NCBI GenBank assembly: GCA_023392535.1
Contig: JAEVYY010000009.1
Coordinates: 62,001-126,000 of the forward strand
Direction: 5' to 3'
From: Bacillota bacterium
GTDB taxonomy: Bacteria > Bacillota > Clostridia > Lachnospirales > Lachnospiraceae
DNA: 64,000 nucleotides
In this document: positions 1 to 7,663 of the stretch, piece by piece
How positions within the stretch are numbered: the first letter of the stretch is position 1
Layout: each line of letters opens with the position of its first letter
Position numbers and translations under genes: made by a program
Notes under the pieces: generated by a model
The model's database searches: none
Told to the model about the DNA's origin: nothing
What the model saw: the letters and a program-made list of their open reading frames with translations, nothing else

Positions 1-354
1 TATTCTTTGATTATCCACCACTTGAACTTTTTCGTTAAAATCTAAGGATAATACATGTGCTGTTTCACAGGAACCACTCAAACCACTTGACATTGGAATA
101 TGAACGATTTCATCATATTTCCCTAACAGCTCGTTCCACAGCGTCAAAATATCTTCCGGACTAGGCTGTGAAGTAGCAATATTGGCATCTTCACCAAGTC
201 GCTTATAGAATTCCTCTCTGGTCAGAGTGATTCCTTCATAATATGTTTCGTCCTCTATCATAAATGGCATAGGAACAACAAAAATTCCTAATTTTTCTGC
301 TTGCTCCTGTGTAATTCCACTATTACTATCTGTTATAATTGCTATGTTTGACAC
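1..354 (-). CDS. DegV family protein (fatty-acid-binding, FakB-like), partial at window edge
   Basis: Only the first 118 codons are present and the gene runs off position 1. The product begins SNIAIITDSNSGIT and later has the SSGLSGSCETA motif. Both are typical of DegV/FakB proteins, which bind a fatty acid and present it to the kinase FakA. I chose the GTG at 354 because AGTTGGAGGA lies 7 bases upstream and no ATG fits. It sits 44 bases after recG, downstream of fakA. A lipid-binding partner role for that FakA is plausible but inferred, because genomes of this group usually carry several DegV paralogs. Confidence is high for the family and low for the ligand. Confidence 0.85.
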   Translation of the reverse strand, partial: MSNIAIITDSNSGITQEQAEKLGIFVVPMPFMIEDETYYEGITLTREEFYKRLGEDANIATSQPSPEDILTLWNELLGKYDEIVHIPMSSGLSGSCETAHVLSLDFNEKVQVVDNQRI

Positions 355-398
355 AAATATTCCTCCAACTCTCCTGTAACATAAAGAACATTTTACCT

Positions 399-2453
399 TT
401 AGATACTTCTAAAGTCAACCTGTTCCAAACGATTTCTCTCTATGTAATCTTTTAGATCTTCATTCTTTGGAAGTACGAAATCTGCATCTTCCCTCAAAAT
501 GGTGTCTACTGCCTCGCTAGCCATCTTTAATATACTGGCATCCGTATAGATATCAGCTAATTTAAAATCCATCTGACCACTTTGCCTGATTCCAAAGATA
601 TCTCCAGGTCCTCTAAGTTTCATATCCTCTTCTGCAATCAAAAAACCATCATTGGAATGATTTAAGATTTCTAAACGCTCCAGTGTGTTTTTATTCTCAT
701 TTCCACTAATAAAAATACAATAAGATTGATTTTTTCCTCTGCCTACGCGCCCTCTCAACTGATGCAGTTGAGCGAGTCCAAACCTTTCTGCATTCTCGAT
801 CATCATGACAGTTGCATTCGGAACATTGATTCCGACTTCAATTACCGTTGTAGATACCAGGATATCGATATCGTGGCTCTTAAAAGATTCCATAATTCTA
901 TTTTTCTCAAAAGTTTTCATCTTCCCATGCAACAGATCAATTCTTATCTGTGGAGGAAAAATCTGTTTTATATGATTGGTATAGTCCGTCACATTTTCAA
1001 CATTTTCCAATTCCCCTTCTTCTACCATAGGACAAATAATATAAATTTGCCTTCCACATGTAATTTCTTTTTCCATAAATTCATATGCCTTTTTTCTATA
1101 AGCTATATTTACAACACAATTTTTTATTGGCATACGATTTGCTGGTAATTCATCAATGACTGATAGATGGAGATCCCCGTACAAGATAATAGCAAGCGTC
1201 CTGGGGATCGGAGTCGCGCTCATGACCAATACGTGAACCGATTCCCCTTTTCCAGCCAATGCTTCTCTCTGTCTTACTCCAAAACGATGTTGTTCATCGG
1301 TCACGACCAAGGCCAGATTTTTATATACTACTTTCTCCTGTATTAAAGCATGGGTACCAAATATAACGTTTACTTTACCTGATTCTATTAAGGAATATAC
1401 TTCTTTTTTTTCTTTTGCCGTTAAAGAGCCTGTTAATAATATTGGTTTTAACGGCAGTTTATAGGCAGCAGTCAAATCCCGTACTGCCTCAAAATGTTGC
1501 TTTGCGAGTACCTCCGTAGGTGCCATCATTGCTCCCTGATACCCATTTGCAACGCACATCAATAAAGACAGTACTGCAATAATTGTTTTACCAGAACCTA
1601 CATCTCCCTGAATCAATCGATTCATAACATTATTGCCTGAAAGATCTGCTTTGACTTCGTTCCATACTTTAGATTGTGCATTGGTAAGCTGATAAGGCAA
1701 TTTTTCCAATAATCGCTTAGTATCCGCTGTTTCCAACATAAAATTTATATTTTTTATCTTACAATTCAGGTCTTTCCTTTTTCTGATAGCCAATAAAAAT
1801 AAAAAAAATTCATTGAAAACAATTCTTTTTCTGGATTCCAAAAGCAAATCTCTGCTCATTGGCATATGTATTTGCTGTAAAGCGCTGGAATAATCCATTA
1901 AATTATATTTTTCAATTACTTCTTTCGTTAGGAATTCTTTTTGTTTCCACTGACTTAAAACTTGTTTCATTGTCTTTTGAATCATACTACTACTGATTCC
2001 TTTTGTGACTATATAAATAGGCTGTAAAGCATTTAATCTTTCATTGTAATCATCTTCTTTAAAAATCTTAGGTTGTTCCATAGTAATTCTATTTTTATAT
2101 TGTTTTATGATTCCACGAAATACATAAAAACAATTATTTTCTAAGCTTTTATTGATATACGGCATATTATAAAAAGTAATCTGCATGCTACTAGTATCGT
2201 CTGCTATAATAGCAGTTGAGATCCTAAGGTTTTTCATCCTTTTCGTTTGAATAGATCCAACTAAGCATGCTCTAACTGCACATATTTTATCTATTTTTAT
2301 TTGTGAAACTGGAATTACATTTTGGAATCTATCATAATCTCTTGGATAATAAGATAACAAATCCGAAATTTTATCAATATTTAGTTTATGGAATAGTTTT
2401 GCTGTTTTTTCACCGATTCCTTTTAATTGTTGAATCTCATCTCCAGAATACAT
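399..2453 (-). CDS. recG: ATP-dependent DNA helicase RecG
   Basis: A 684-residue protein, the normal length for RecG, the monomeric helicase that remodels stalled forks and Holliday junctions. The N-terminal wedge/OB part (about 1-250) contains the KGIGEKTA helix-hairpin segment. Walker A GDVGSGKT is at 283-290 and the DEQH box at 386-389. MSATPIPRT and the QLRGRVGRG motif VI follow, and the C-terminal part has the RecG-type RGPGDIFG element. The ATG at 2453 has GGAGA 6 bases upstream. It follows fakA, as in many Firmicutes, but a hairpin at 2484-2506 separates the two, so expression may depend on readthrough or a local promoter. Confidence 0.97.
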   Translation of the reverse strand: MYSGDEIQQLKGIGEKTAKLFHKLNIDKISDLLSYYPRDYDRFQNVIPVSQIKIDKICAVRACLVGSIQTKRMKNLRISTAIIADDTSSMQITFYNMPYINKSLENNCFYVFRGIIKQYKNRITMEQPKIFKEDDYNERLNALQPIYIVTKGISSSMIQKTMKQVLSQWKQKEFLTKEVIEKYNLMDYSSALQQIHMPMSRDLLLESRKRIVFNEFFLFLLAIRKRKDLNCKIKNINFMLETADTKRLLEKLPYQLTNAQSKVWNEVKADLSGNNVMNRLIQGDVGSGKTIIAVLSLLMCVANGYQGAMMAPTEVLAKQHFEAVRDLTAAYKLPLKPILLTGSLTAKEKKEVYSLIESGKVNVIFGTHALIQEKVVYKNLALVVTDEQHRFGVRQREALAGKGESVHVLVMSATPIPRTLAIILYGDLHLSVIDELPANRMPIKNCVVNIAYRKKAYEFMEKEITCGRQIYIICPMVEEGELENVENVTDYTNHIKQIFPPQIRIDLLHGKMKTFEKNRIMESFKSHDIDILVSTTVIEVGINVPNATVMMIENAERFGLAQLHQLRGRVGRGKNQSYCIFISGNENKNTLERLEILNHSNDGFLIAEEDMKLRGPGDIFGIRQSGQMDFKLADIYTDASILKMASEAVDTILREDADFVLPKNEDLKDYIERNRLEQVDFRSI

Positions 2454-2479
2454 TCTTGTTCTCCATTATTCCTTTAAAA

Positions 2480-2506
2480 TAAAATAAGGACGGTACAAAC
2501 CGTCCC
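2480..2506 (-). terminator. Hairpin terminator after fakA
   Basis: A 6-bp GC-rich stem (GGACGG/CCGTCC) with a 6-base loop. Read on the minus strand it is followed by TTATTTTA. It lies between the fakA stop and the recG start. The short stem and interrupted T-run suggest partial termination. Confidence 0.55.
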
Positions 2507-2536
2507 TACTCATTTCCTAATTGTTTGGTCCTAAAG

Positions 2537-4183
2537 TTATTCAGCCGATACAATATAGTAGTAGATTGGTTGACCACCAAATTGCAATTCTACATCACAA
2601 TCTGAATGTGATGCTTCCACTCTTGCTTTTAATTGTTCTGCCTTCTCTTCTGCCACATCGTCGCCATAATAAATACTAATTAATTCTGTATCATCATGTA
2701 TCATCTTTTGAATCATCTCATAGGCAACGGTATCCATATCAGGACCTACTGATTGAATTCCAGCATCACCAATTCCCATGAAATCTCCCTGTTTGATTTC
2801 TTTATCATCAATCATCGTATCGCGCACCGCATAAGTAACTTGACCGGTACTTACTTTTTCAATTTCTTCCATCATGGTTATTTCATTTTCTTCTGCCGAC
2901 ATATCCGGAACATAATTGATTACCGCTGTAATTCCTTGTGGAACTGTCTTTGTCGGAATCACGACAATCTTTTTATCTTCAATCAATGTCTTTGCCTGAT
3001 TTGCTGCCAGTATAATATTTTTATTATTTGGAAGTATAAACACCGTGTCGGCATTCACTTTTTCAATCGCATTCAACATATCTTCTGTACTAGGATTCAT
3101 TGTCTGACCACCTTCAATAAGGATATCAACTCCTAACCCTTTAAAGATCTCATTCATTCCCTGGCCTACCGATACCGCAATAAAACCAACATCCTTTTTT
3201 TCCATCTTAGGTTCTATCGGTTTTTCTGCATTTTTAATTACTCTCTCGTGATGCTCTAAACGCATATTATCGATCTTCATATTAGATAATGATCCATATT
3301 TAAGTGCCTTTTGTATCGCAAGCCCTGGATCATTCGTGTGCACATGTACTTTTACGACATCATCATCTGCAACAACAACGATAGAATCTCCAATGGATTC
3401 CAGGTAATCTTTAAAATCAATTTCATTCTTTATATTAAAAACACGTTCCAACATAATTATGAATTCTGTGCAATAACCAAATTTGATATCCGTTTCTTCC
3501 TGTGGTCTTACTGGCATCGCAGATGCAATCGGGGTAACATCTATAATAGATAGATCCAATTCTTTTCCTAAATATGCATCATATGCACCTTTCATAACTT
3601 CCATAAGCCCTTGTCCACCAGAATCAACAACGCCTGCTTGTTTTAAAACAGGTAACATTTCTGGTGTCTGGCTCAATACATAATCTGCATGTTTTATGAC
3701 TTCTGCAAGAAAGACATTTAAATCCTCACAACCACTATCCACTAATTCATTCGCTTTTTCCGCAGCACCCTTAGCCACTGTTAAAATGGTGCCTTCTTTT
3801 GGCTTCATAACGGCTTTATATGCAGTTTCTACCGCTTTATCAAAGGCTTCTGCCAAGACATTAACGGTTACTTCTTCATAGTCGCTGATGTATTTTGTCA
3901 AACCTCTTAATAACTGCGAAAGAATGACTCCTGAATTACCTCTGGCACCCCGTAGTGAACCGGAAGAAATTGCTTTTGCAATGGTCTTCATATCGGGATT
4001 GTCAAGTGCTGCAACTTCCCTTGCTGCAGACATAATCGTCATTGTCATGTTCGTTCCAGTATCTCCATCCGGGACTGGAAAAACATTTAATTCATTAATC
4101 CATTCTTTTTTATGCTCAAGATTTTTAGCACCGGCTAAGAACATCTTTGAAAGCATCTTAGCATCGATTGTATTTAAAACCAC
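2537..4183 (-). CDS. fakA: Fatty acid kinase FakA (DAK2 domain, YloV family)
   Basis: A 548-residue protein, the usual length of FakA, which phosphorylates fatty acids held by DegV/FakB proteins for membrane lipid synthesis. The N-terminal DAK2 kinase domain has the metal-binding PDGDTGTNM motif at about 38-46, followed by GSLRGARGNSGVI and DSGGQGL. The C-terminal half is the DegV-like domain. The reading frame is open further upstream, but I place the start at GTG 4183 because AAGGAGG sits 8 bases before it and the protein then begins at the family's usual point (LNTIDAKM). The start lies 13 bases after the asp23 stop, the same asp23-fakA order as yloU-yloV in Bacillus. Older databases call it a dihydroxyacetone kinase-like protein. 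Confidence 0.93.
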   Translation of the reverse strand: MVLNTIDAKMLSKMFLAGAKNLEHKKEWINELNVFPVPDGDTGTNMTMTIMSAAREVAALDNPDMKTIAKAISSGSLRGARGNSGVILSQLLRGLTKYISDYEEVTVNVLAEAFDKAVETAYKAVMKPKEGTILTVAKGAAEKANELVDSGCEDLNVFLAEVIKHADYVLSQTPEMLPVLKQAGVVDSGGQGLMEVMKGAYDAYLGKELDLSIIDVTPIASAMPVRPQEETDIKFGYCTEFIIMLERVFNIKNEIDFKDYLESIGDSIVVVADDDVVKVHVHTNDPGLAIQKALKYGSLSNMKIDNMRLEHHERVIKNAEKPIEPKMEKKDVGFIAVSVGQGMNEIFKGLGVDILIEGGQTMNPSTEDMLNAIEKVNADTVFILPNNKNIILAANQAKTLIEDKKIVVIPTKTVPQGITAVINYVPDMSAEENEITMMEEIEKVSTGQVTYAVRDTMIDDKEIKQGDFMGIGDAGIQSVGPDMDTVAYEMIQKMIHDDTELISIYYGDDVAEEKAEQLKARVEASHSDCDVELQFGGQPIYYYIVSAE

Positions 4184-4196
4184 AATTAGTTCCTCC

Positions 4197-4553
4197 TTAA
4201 TCAATAACTCGTACACCTTCCACAAAGATGTTTATTTTTTCAATTTTTAAACCTGTGAATTCTTCTACTTTATATTTTACATTACTTATTAAATTATCAG
4301 AAACTGCAAGAATACTAACACCATAAGAAATGATTACATGGAAATCAAGAATCAGATTATTATTCTCAACGGTCACTGAAATACCACGCGTGATACTGTC
4401 AAGTTTTAATAATTTTACGACTTCGTCCTTCATATTTACAGCAGCCATACCAACGATACCGAAGCACTCTACAGCAACAGAGCCTGCATATTTAGCAATT
4501 ACTTCATCATCTATAACAATATTTCCCATATGTGTATCCATTGTTCCACTCAT
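4197..4553 (-). CDS. Asp23/Gls24 family envelope stress protein (YloU-like)
   Basis: A 118-residue protein with an Asp23 domain over almost its full length: the IAKYAGSVAVECFGIVGMA stretch, then a DFHVIISYGVSI strand and a VRVID C-terminus. Members sit at the cytoplasmic membrane or affect envelope homeostasis; the biochemical role is unclear. It is the first gene of the asp23-fakA unit. AGGAGG is found 7 bases before the ATG. A TATAAT-like hexamer on the minus strand at 4590-4595 could be its -10, but the -35 is weak. Small paralogs are common in Clostridia, so the family is certain and the specific function is not. Confidence 0.9.
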   Translation of the reverse strand: MSGTMDTHMGNIVIDDEVIAKYAGSVAVECFGIVGMAAVNMKDEVVKLLKLDSITRGISVTVENNNLILDFHVIISYGVSILAVSDNLISNVKYKVEEFTGLKIEKINIFVEGVRVID

Positions 4554-4668
4554 AATAAACCTCCTAACTATGACTAAATTATATGGCTATTATAACCGCT
4601 TTCTGATAAAAATGGAACACATAAATGAAATAATTGGATTTTATTTATAAGAAAGCTTGTATTTATAC

Positions 4669-4697
4669 TTGCATAATTTAATTCTTTCTGCTAGAAT
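4669..4697 (+). promoter_or_regulatory. Promoter of rpmB
   Basis: TTGCAT (4669-4674) and TAGAAT (4692-4697) are separated by 17 bases, about 50 bases before rpmB. This is a good housekeeping sigma match for a ribosomal protein gene. Confidence 0.65.
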
Positions 4698-4746
4698 AAA
4701 TGTGTTGTGAGTCTAAATGACTTAATTTATCTAGGGAGGTGCTAAT

Positions 4747-4932
4747 ATGGCTAAATGTGAAGTTTGTGGAAAAGGCGTTCATTTTGGTAATGCGGTAAGC
4801 CATTCTCATAGAAGATCCAATCATATCTGGAATTCAAACGTTAAAAATGTAAAATGTAAAGTAAATGGAGCTGCAAAAAAAATGCATGTATGTACAAACT
4901 GCTTAAAATCAGGCAGAGTTGAAAGAGCTTAA
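4747..4932 (+). CDS. rpmB: 50S ribosomal protein L28
   Basis: A complete 61-residue L28, a late-assembling large-subunit protein. It starts MAKCEVCGK and has a second cysteine pair (CTNC, 49-52). The four cysteines, in pairs at 4/7 and 49/52, mark the zinc-binding (C+) form. GGGAGGTG is placed 7 bases before the ATG. It is monocistronic, with its own promoter and a strong hairpin directly behind it. It is divergent from asp23-fakA, the conserved rpmB/asp23 arrangement of Firmicutes. Confidence 0.97.
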   Translation: MAKCEVCGKGVHFGNAVSHSHRRSNHIWNSNVKNVKCKVNGAAKKMHVCTNCLKSGRVERA

Positions 4933-4935
4933 TTT

Positions 4936-4974
4936 AAAAAAGACTATCTTATAATGAAAGATAGTCTTTTTTTA
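4936..4974. terminator. Bidirectional terminator between rpmB and the J-domain gene
   Basis: AAAAAAGACTATCTT pairs perfectly with AAGATAGTCTTTTTT across a 7-base loop. There is a T-run on both strands, so it can end rpmB rightward and the J-domain operon leftward. Confidence 0.85.
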
Positions 4975-5025
4975 GTTCTTTTTTTACAGAAGAGATCTTT
5001 TGCTTCATTTCTGTTTCATAATGAC

Positions 5026-5550
5026 TCAACACTGAAATTTTTCTTTTAGTGCATTGTATTCCTGATTAATAATTTGAACTGTTTCTTTATCTCCACACAA
5101 GTTATCAGGGTGAAAAATCTTTATAAGATCTTTATACCTTTTTTTTAATGCAAGTATATTATCTACCCCTTTAAAAAAAGTTTGTATGCTGTTATATGGA
5201 ATTACTTTACTATCCGATTTATATTTTTTGTTACTATGATAAGCTTTTTTTTCAAGTTCTACTGTTTTTCTATCAAGATCAAGTTGCGCGTACGCATCTT
5301 TCAGGATTTTTAATTTTTTCTCAAAAAGCAGCTTTTCACTTTCTATTCTTTTGAATTCATATGCAATCTTCTGCTCTTGCTGTTCCTTTTCTTTCTCAAA
5401 TTCTTTTTTTCTCTGATGAAGTTGTTTGTATAATTCAATAACTTTTTTCTTTTCTACATCCATCCATTTCTCTTGATAAAAAAGGAAGTAATTAGTATCA
5501 TCCATCTCTTCTGTATCTTTGTTACTTATTCTCTTATCCAAACTGTCCAC
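5026..5550 (-). CDS. Coiled-coil protein with C-terminal J domain
   Basis: A 174-residue protein. Residues about 15-100 are a Lys/Glu-rich, heptad-like coiled coil. The last 45 residues look like the end of a J domain, with the essential HPD in IFHPDNLCGD, followed by INQEYNALKE. J domains stimulate Hsp70 (DnaK) ATPase, so this could recruit DnaK to a partner bound by the coiled coil; the partner is unknown. The frame is open to 5595, but I choose the GTG at 5550 because AGAGGTG lies 6 bases upstream, while the upstream TTG has no ribosome site. It is the last gene of the gerW operon, just before the bidirectional terminator. It is related to poorly studied J-domain proteins of Lachnospiraceae. 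Confidence 0.75.
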   Translation of the reverse strand: MDSLDKRISNKDTEEMDDTNYFLFYQEKWMDVEKKKVIELYKQLHQRKKEFEKEKEQQEQKIAYEFKRIESEKLLFEKKLKILKDAYAQLDLDRKTVELEKKAYHSNKKYKSDSKVIPYNSIQTFFKGVDNILALKKRYKDLIKIFHPDNLCGDKETVQIINQEYNALKEKFQC

Positions 5551-5566
5551 TATCAACACCTCTGTA

Positions 5567-5707
5567 TCATTTGCAGAAATACAAGTTATATCCAATCAAT
5601 AATAAAGCAGCAATGAGTAAAATACCCCAAAAAGTTTTTGAGATAATTAGCATAAGCACCATTCCTACCGCTATCCAAAATAATATAAAACCGATTAATT
5701 TTTTCAA
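5567..5707 (-). CDS. Small membrane protein, 46 residues
   Basis: A short reading frame in the gap between gerW and the J-domain gene. TTG start at 5707, preceded by an AGG-containing site (GCAGGTTT). The product begins MKKLIGFILFWIAVGM and has two hydrophobic stretches (about 4-22 and 27-43) separated by SKTFWG, ending YNLYFCK. This is a plausible double-spanning or hairpin membrane peptide. Its Lys pair at the N-terminus and tight fit between neighbours (16 bases from the next start) support it as a real gene. Similar small proteins occur beside gerW in Clostridia as far as I recall. Function unknown. Confidence 0.65.
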   Translation of the reverse strand: MKKLIGFILFWIAVGMVLMLIISKTFWGILLIAALLLIGYNLYFCK

Positions 5708-5768
5708 ATTTAAACCTGCTTATACTTTTTCTATATAAGGTATGTGAAAAGGTATCATTATAGAACTA

Positions 5769-6155
5769 TTATTCTTCTGGAAATGCAATATCTACGGCTT
5801 CCTGATCAGGCATGATTTCTTCTTTTTTAGAAGTAAATTTATCAAAAATATCTGGAATCATATCCAATACTTTTGTTATTGTATCCTGGTTCTTGATATT
5901 TACTAATTTTGTTTGTCCATTTTTAATAACAAGAACTGCACTTGGTGACATTTTTCCACACATACCACCTGCTCCGCCATTCTTTTTATCTTGATTGTTT
6001 GCACCGGCTCCTACCCCAAAAGAAACATCTATCAATGGGAGAATAATGGTATCTCCTATCTTTGTGGCTTCCCCCACAACCGTTTTAGACGAAAGAAAAG
6101 ATTCCATACCCTTCATTAAAGAATCCATAACGCCTGTAAAATTATTATCTGCCAT
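5769..6155 (-). CDS. ytfJ: GerW/YtfJ family sporulation protein
   Basis: A 128-residue member of the YtfJ (GerW) family. It contains MDSLMKGMESFL near the N-terminus, the GDTIILPLIDVSFG core, a Gly/Asn-rich loop and SPSAVLVI. In Bacillus subtilis this forespore protein is needed for normal germination with certain germinants. The upstream neighbour is a DUF2953 protein, as ytfI is beside ytfJ in Bacillus, which supports the assignment. ATG at 6155 has a GGAGGAG site and is 2 bases from the preceding stop, so the genes are co-transcribed. I did not find a convincing forespore sigma promoter immediately upstream. Confidence 0.92.
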   Translation of the reverse strand: MADNNFTGVMDSLMKGMESFLSSKTVVGEATKIGDTIILPLIDVSFGVGAGANNQDKKNGGAGGMCGKMSPSAVLVIKNGQTKLVNIKNQDTITKVLDMIPDIFDKFTSKKEEIMPDQEAVDIAFPEE

Positions 6156-6157
6156 TC

Positions 6158-7099
6158 TTACTCCTCCTTTTTTAACATCGACAAAAATAATCTGAGATTT
6201 TTATCGAAATATACAATCCATAATACACATAATATTCCAAAAATCGTTATTTTTCCATTTGCAAATAGACTGCCTTCTAATATATTCTGTTCAAATTCCG
6301 GAACCACAATAACATGATTCGTACAGATTGGATAAAGTATCCCATAGAGTGCCATGATTTGCCCCGTAATAGCGGGATCTTCATTTCCTATATGCAAATA
6401 TATTTTGTATTTCTTTGGCTTTATATTTTTCCACACATATTTAATTTGCTTTTTACATAAAACATATGCCTTTTTCGCCTCTATACTGTGTAGCAGATCA
6501 TTATAATAATTAACATTATTACATGCAATTTTTATAGTATCATAAAATCTTTTTAATGTGTACTTAATATTTTTGCATGCTCTTCTTATTTTAAATAAAA
6601 AATGCTTTATTTTATGGAAAAAAATTTCTATCATTTTGTATTTATGATGTCTTTTGATTTCTTTTTCAACTCTTTTTTCTTTCATAAAAATTTTGTCTTG
6701 CTTTCGCTCTTCCTGTCTGCTTGGATTTGACCTATTCTCTGCTTTGTCTTCTTCTATTCTCCCATCGCTTTGTTTATTTATGCTGATTGTTTTTTTACGG
6801 TTCCTTGTATCGTCTTTCTTTTTCTTTTTTTGTTCTTTCTTTCTATTTGCATTATATATAGGAATTCCAAAAATTTTAATAATCGCATTTGATTTATCTG
6901 TATAAGAAAACACAAAAGTGATGATATGAAACAACCAGCTTACTTTTATAAAAGCTTCCGCTTTCTCTTCATAATTAGCCAGCAAGCGATATCTGATCGG
7001 TATAAAAAGCACCAATAAGAAAAGAGTAACTAAAAGTAGGATAATACTCAAAATTATGATTCCAATTATTTTTAAAATAAGTAACAGTATATGTATCAT
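6158..7099 (-). CDS. DUF2953 membrane protein (YtfI-like)
   Basis: A 313-residue protein. The first 30 residues are a hydrophobic anchor (IIGIIILSIILLLVTLFLL) ending in PIRYRL, the usual DUF2953 opening. A very basic Lys/Arg-rich linker (about 85-150) follows, then the DUF2953 core, and a C-terminal hydrophobic segment. It overlaps the upstream gene by 4 bases (ATGA) and precedes gerW by 2 bases, matching ytfI-ytfJ in Bacillus. A role with GerW in spore formation is inferred from that context only. Confidence 0.85.
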   Translation of the reverse strand: MIHILLLILKIIGIIILSIILLLVTLFLLVLFIPIRYRLLANYEEKAEAFIKVSWLFHIITFVFSYTDKSNAIIKIFGIPIYNANRKKEQKKKKKDDTRNRKKTISINKQSDGRIEEDKAENRSNPSRQEERKQDKIFMKEKRVEKEIKRHHKYKMIEIFFHKIKHFLFKIRRACKNIKYTLKRFYDTIKIACNNVNYYNDLLHSIEAKKAYVLCKKQIKYVWKNIKPKKYKIYLHIGNEDPAITGQIMALYGILYPICTNHVIVVPEFEQNILEGSLFANGKITIFGILCVLWIVYFDKNLRLFLSMLKKEE

Positions 7100-7425
7100 T
7101 TTTCCCTCTTATGAGACTGTTGATTCAAAATATATTCTTTAACTTCTAAGTTCCCTGTCTTTTTATAGACATCATCTATAATTTTCTGGGATAAGATAAG
7201 TGCTTCTTCATATCCTTCCGCTATGCCAACAATAAATATATCTTTTCTTCTACATCCTTTTTGTTTTAAAAAAGCACAGTGATATATTTCAAGTAGATTA
7301 TTCCCAGATGCCAATGCAATAACATGTACTCTGAGTTGACCAATATTCCATTGTAGCTTCGTGCAAATTTTCTTCTGAATCTTTCTATATTTTTCAGATG
7401 TATACAGATACTGATAGAATTTCAT
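7096..7425 (-). CDS. Conserved hypothetical protein, first gene of the gerW operon
   Basis: A 109-residue soluble protein with no motif I recognise. It has a basic N-terminus (KFYQYLYTSEKYRKIQKKICTKL), an alternating middle (LRVHVIALASGNNLLEIYHCAFL) and a helical EALILSQKIIDDVY segment. The frame begins at 7437, but the ATG at 7425 has GGAG 6 bases upstream while the first ATG has no site, so I use 7425. It overlaps the DUF2953 gene by 4 bases, suggesting translational coupling and a shared, possibly sporulation-related, function. Confidence 0.7.
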   Translation of the reverse strand: MKFYQYLYTSEKYRKIQKKICTKLQWNIGQLRVHVIALASGNNLLEIYHCAFLKQKGCRRKDIFIVGIAEGYEEALILSQKIIDDVYKKTGNLEVKEYILNQQSHKREK

Positions 7426-7587
7426 TCTTTGCTCCATTCGCTATGGTTTGATACTAAAATAAATATTACATCATAGATTATAACCAATTTTATCCATAAT
7501 ATCTATAATTTGTAAGAACTATATAACTCATATTATTTACATATTATCATAAACAGACATAATTTAACAGTTTGCTACTTAAAAATA

Positions 7588-7614
7588 TTGACAATATATG
7601 TAGATGACTATAAT
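7588..7614 (+). promoter_or_regulatory. Promoter of the HD-GYP-like gene, with inverted repeat
   Basis: TTGACA (7588-7593) and TATAAT (7609-7614) are both perfect consensus but 15 bases apart; a TAATAT at 7611 would give 17. The -35 lies in one arm of a 9-bp inverted repeat (ATATTGACA 7585-7593, TGTCAATAT 7632-7640) whose other arm is in the untranslated leader. Confidence 0.55.
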
Positions 7615-7663
7615 ATTATTGATAATAGAGATGTCAATATAGGGATAAAGGGGGGCTTTTCCC

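Noticed and set aside
726..1148. 140-residue open frame on the plus strand inside recG
   Set aside because: It is entirely antisense to recG, has no ribosome site, and its Cys/His/Phe-rich product is typical of a shadow frame.
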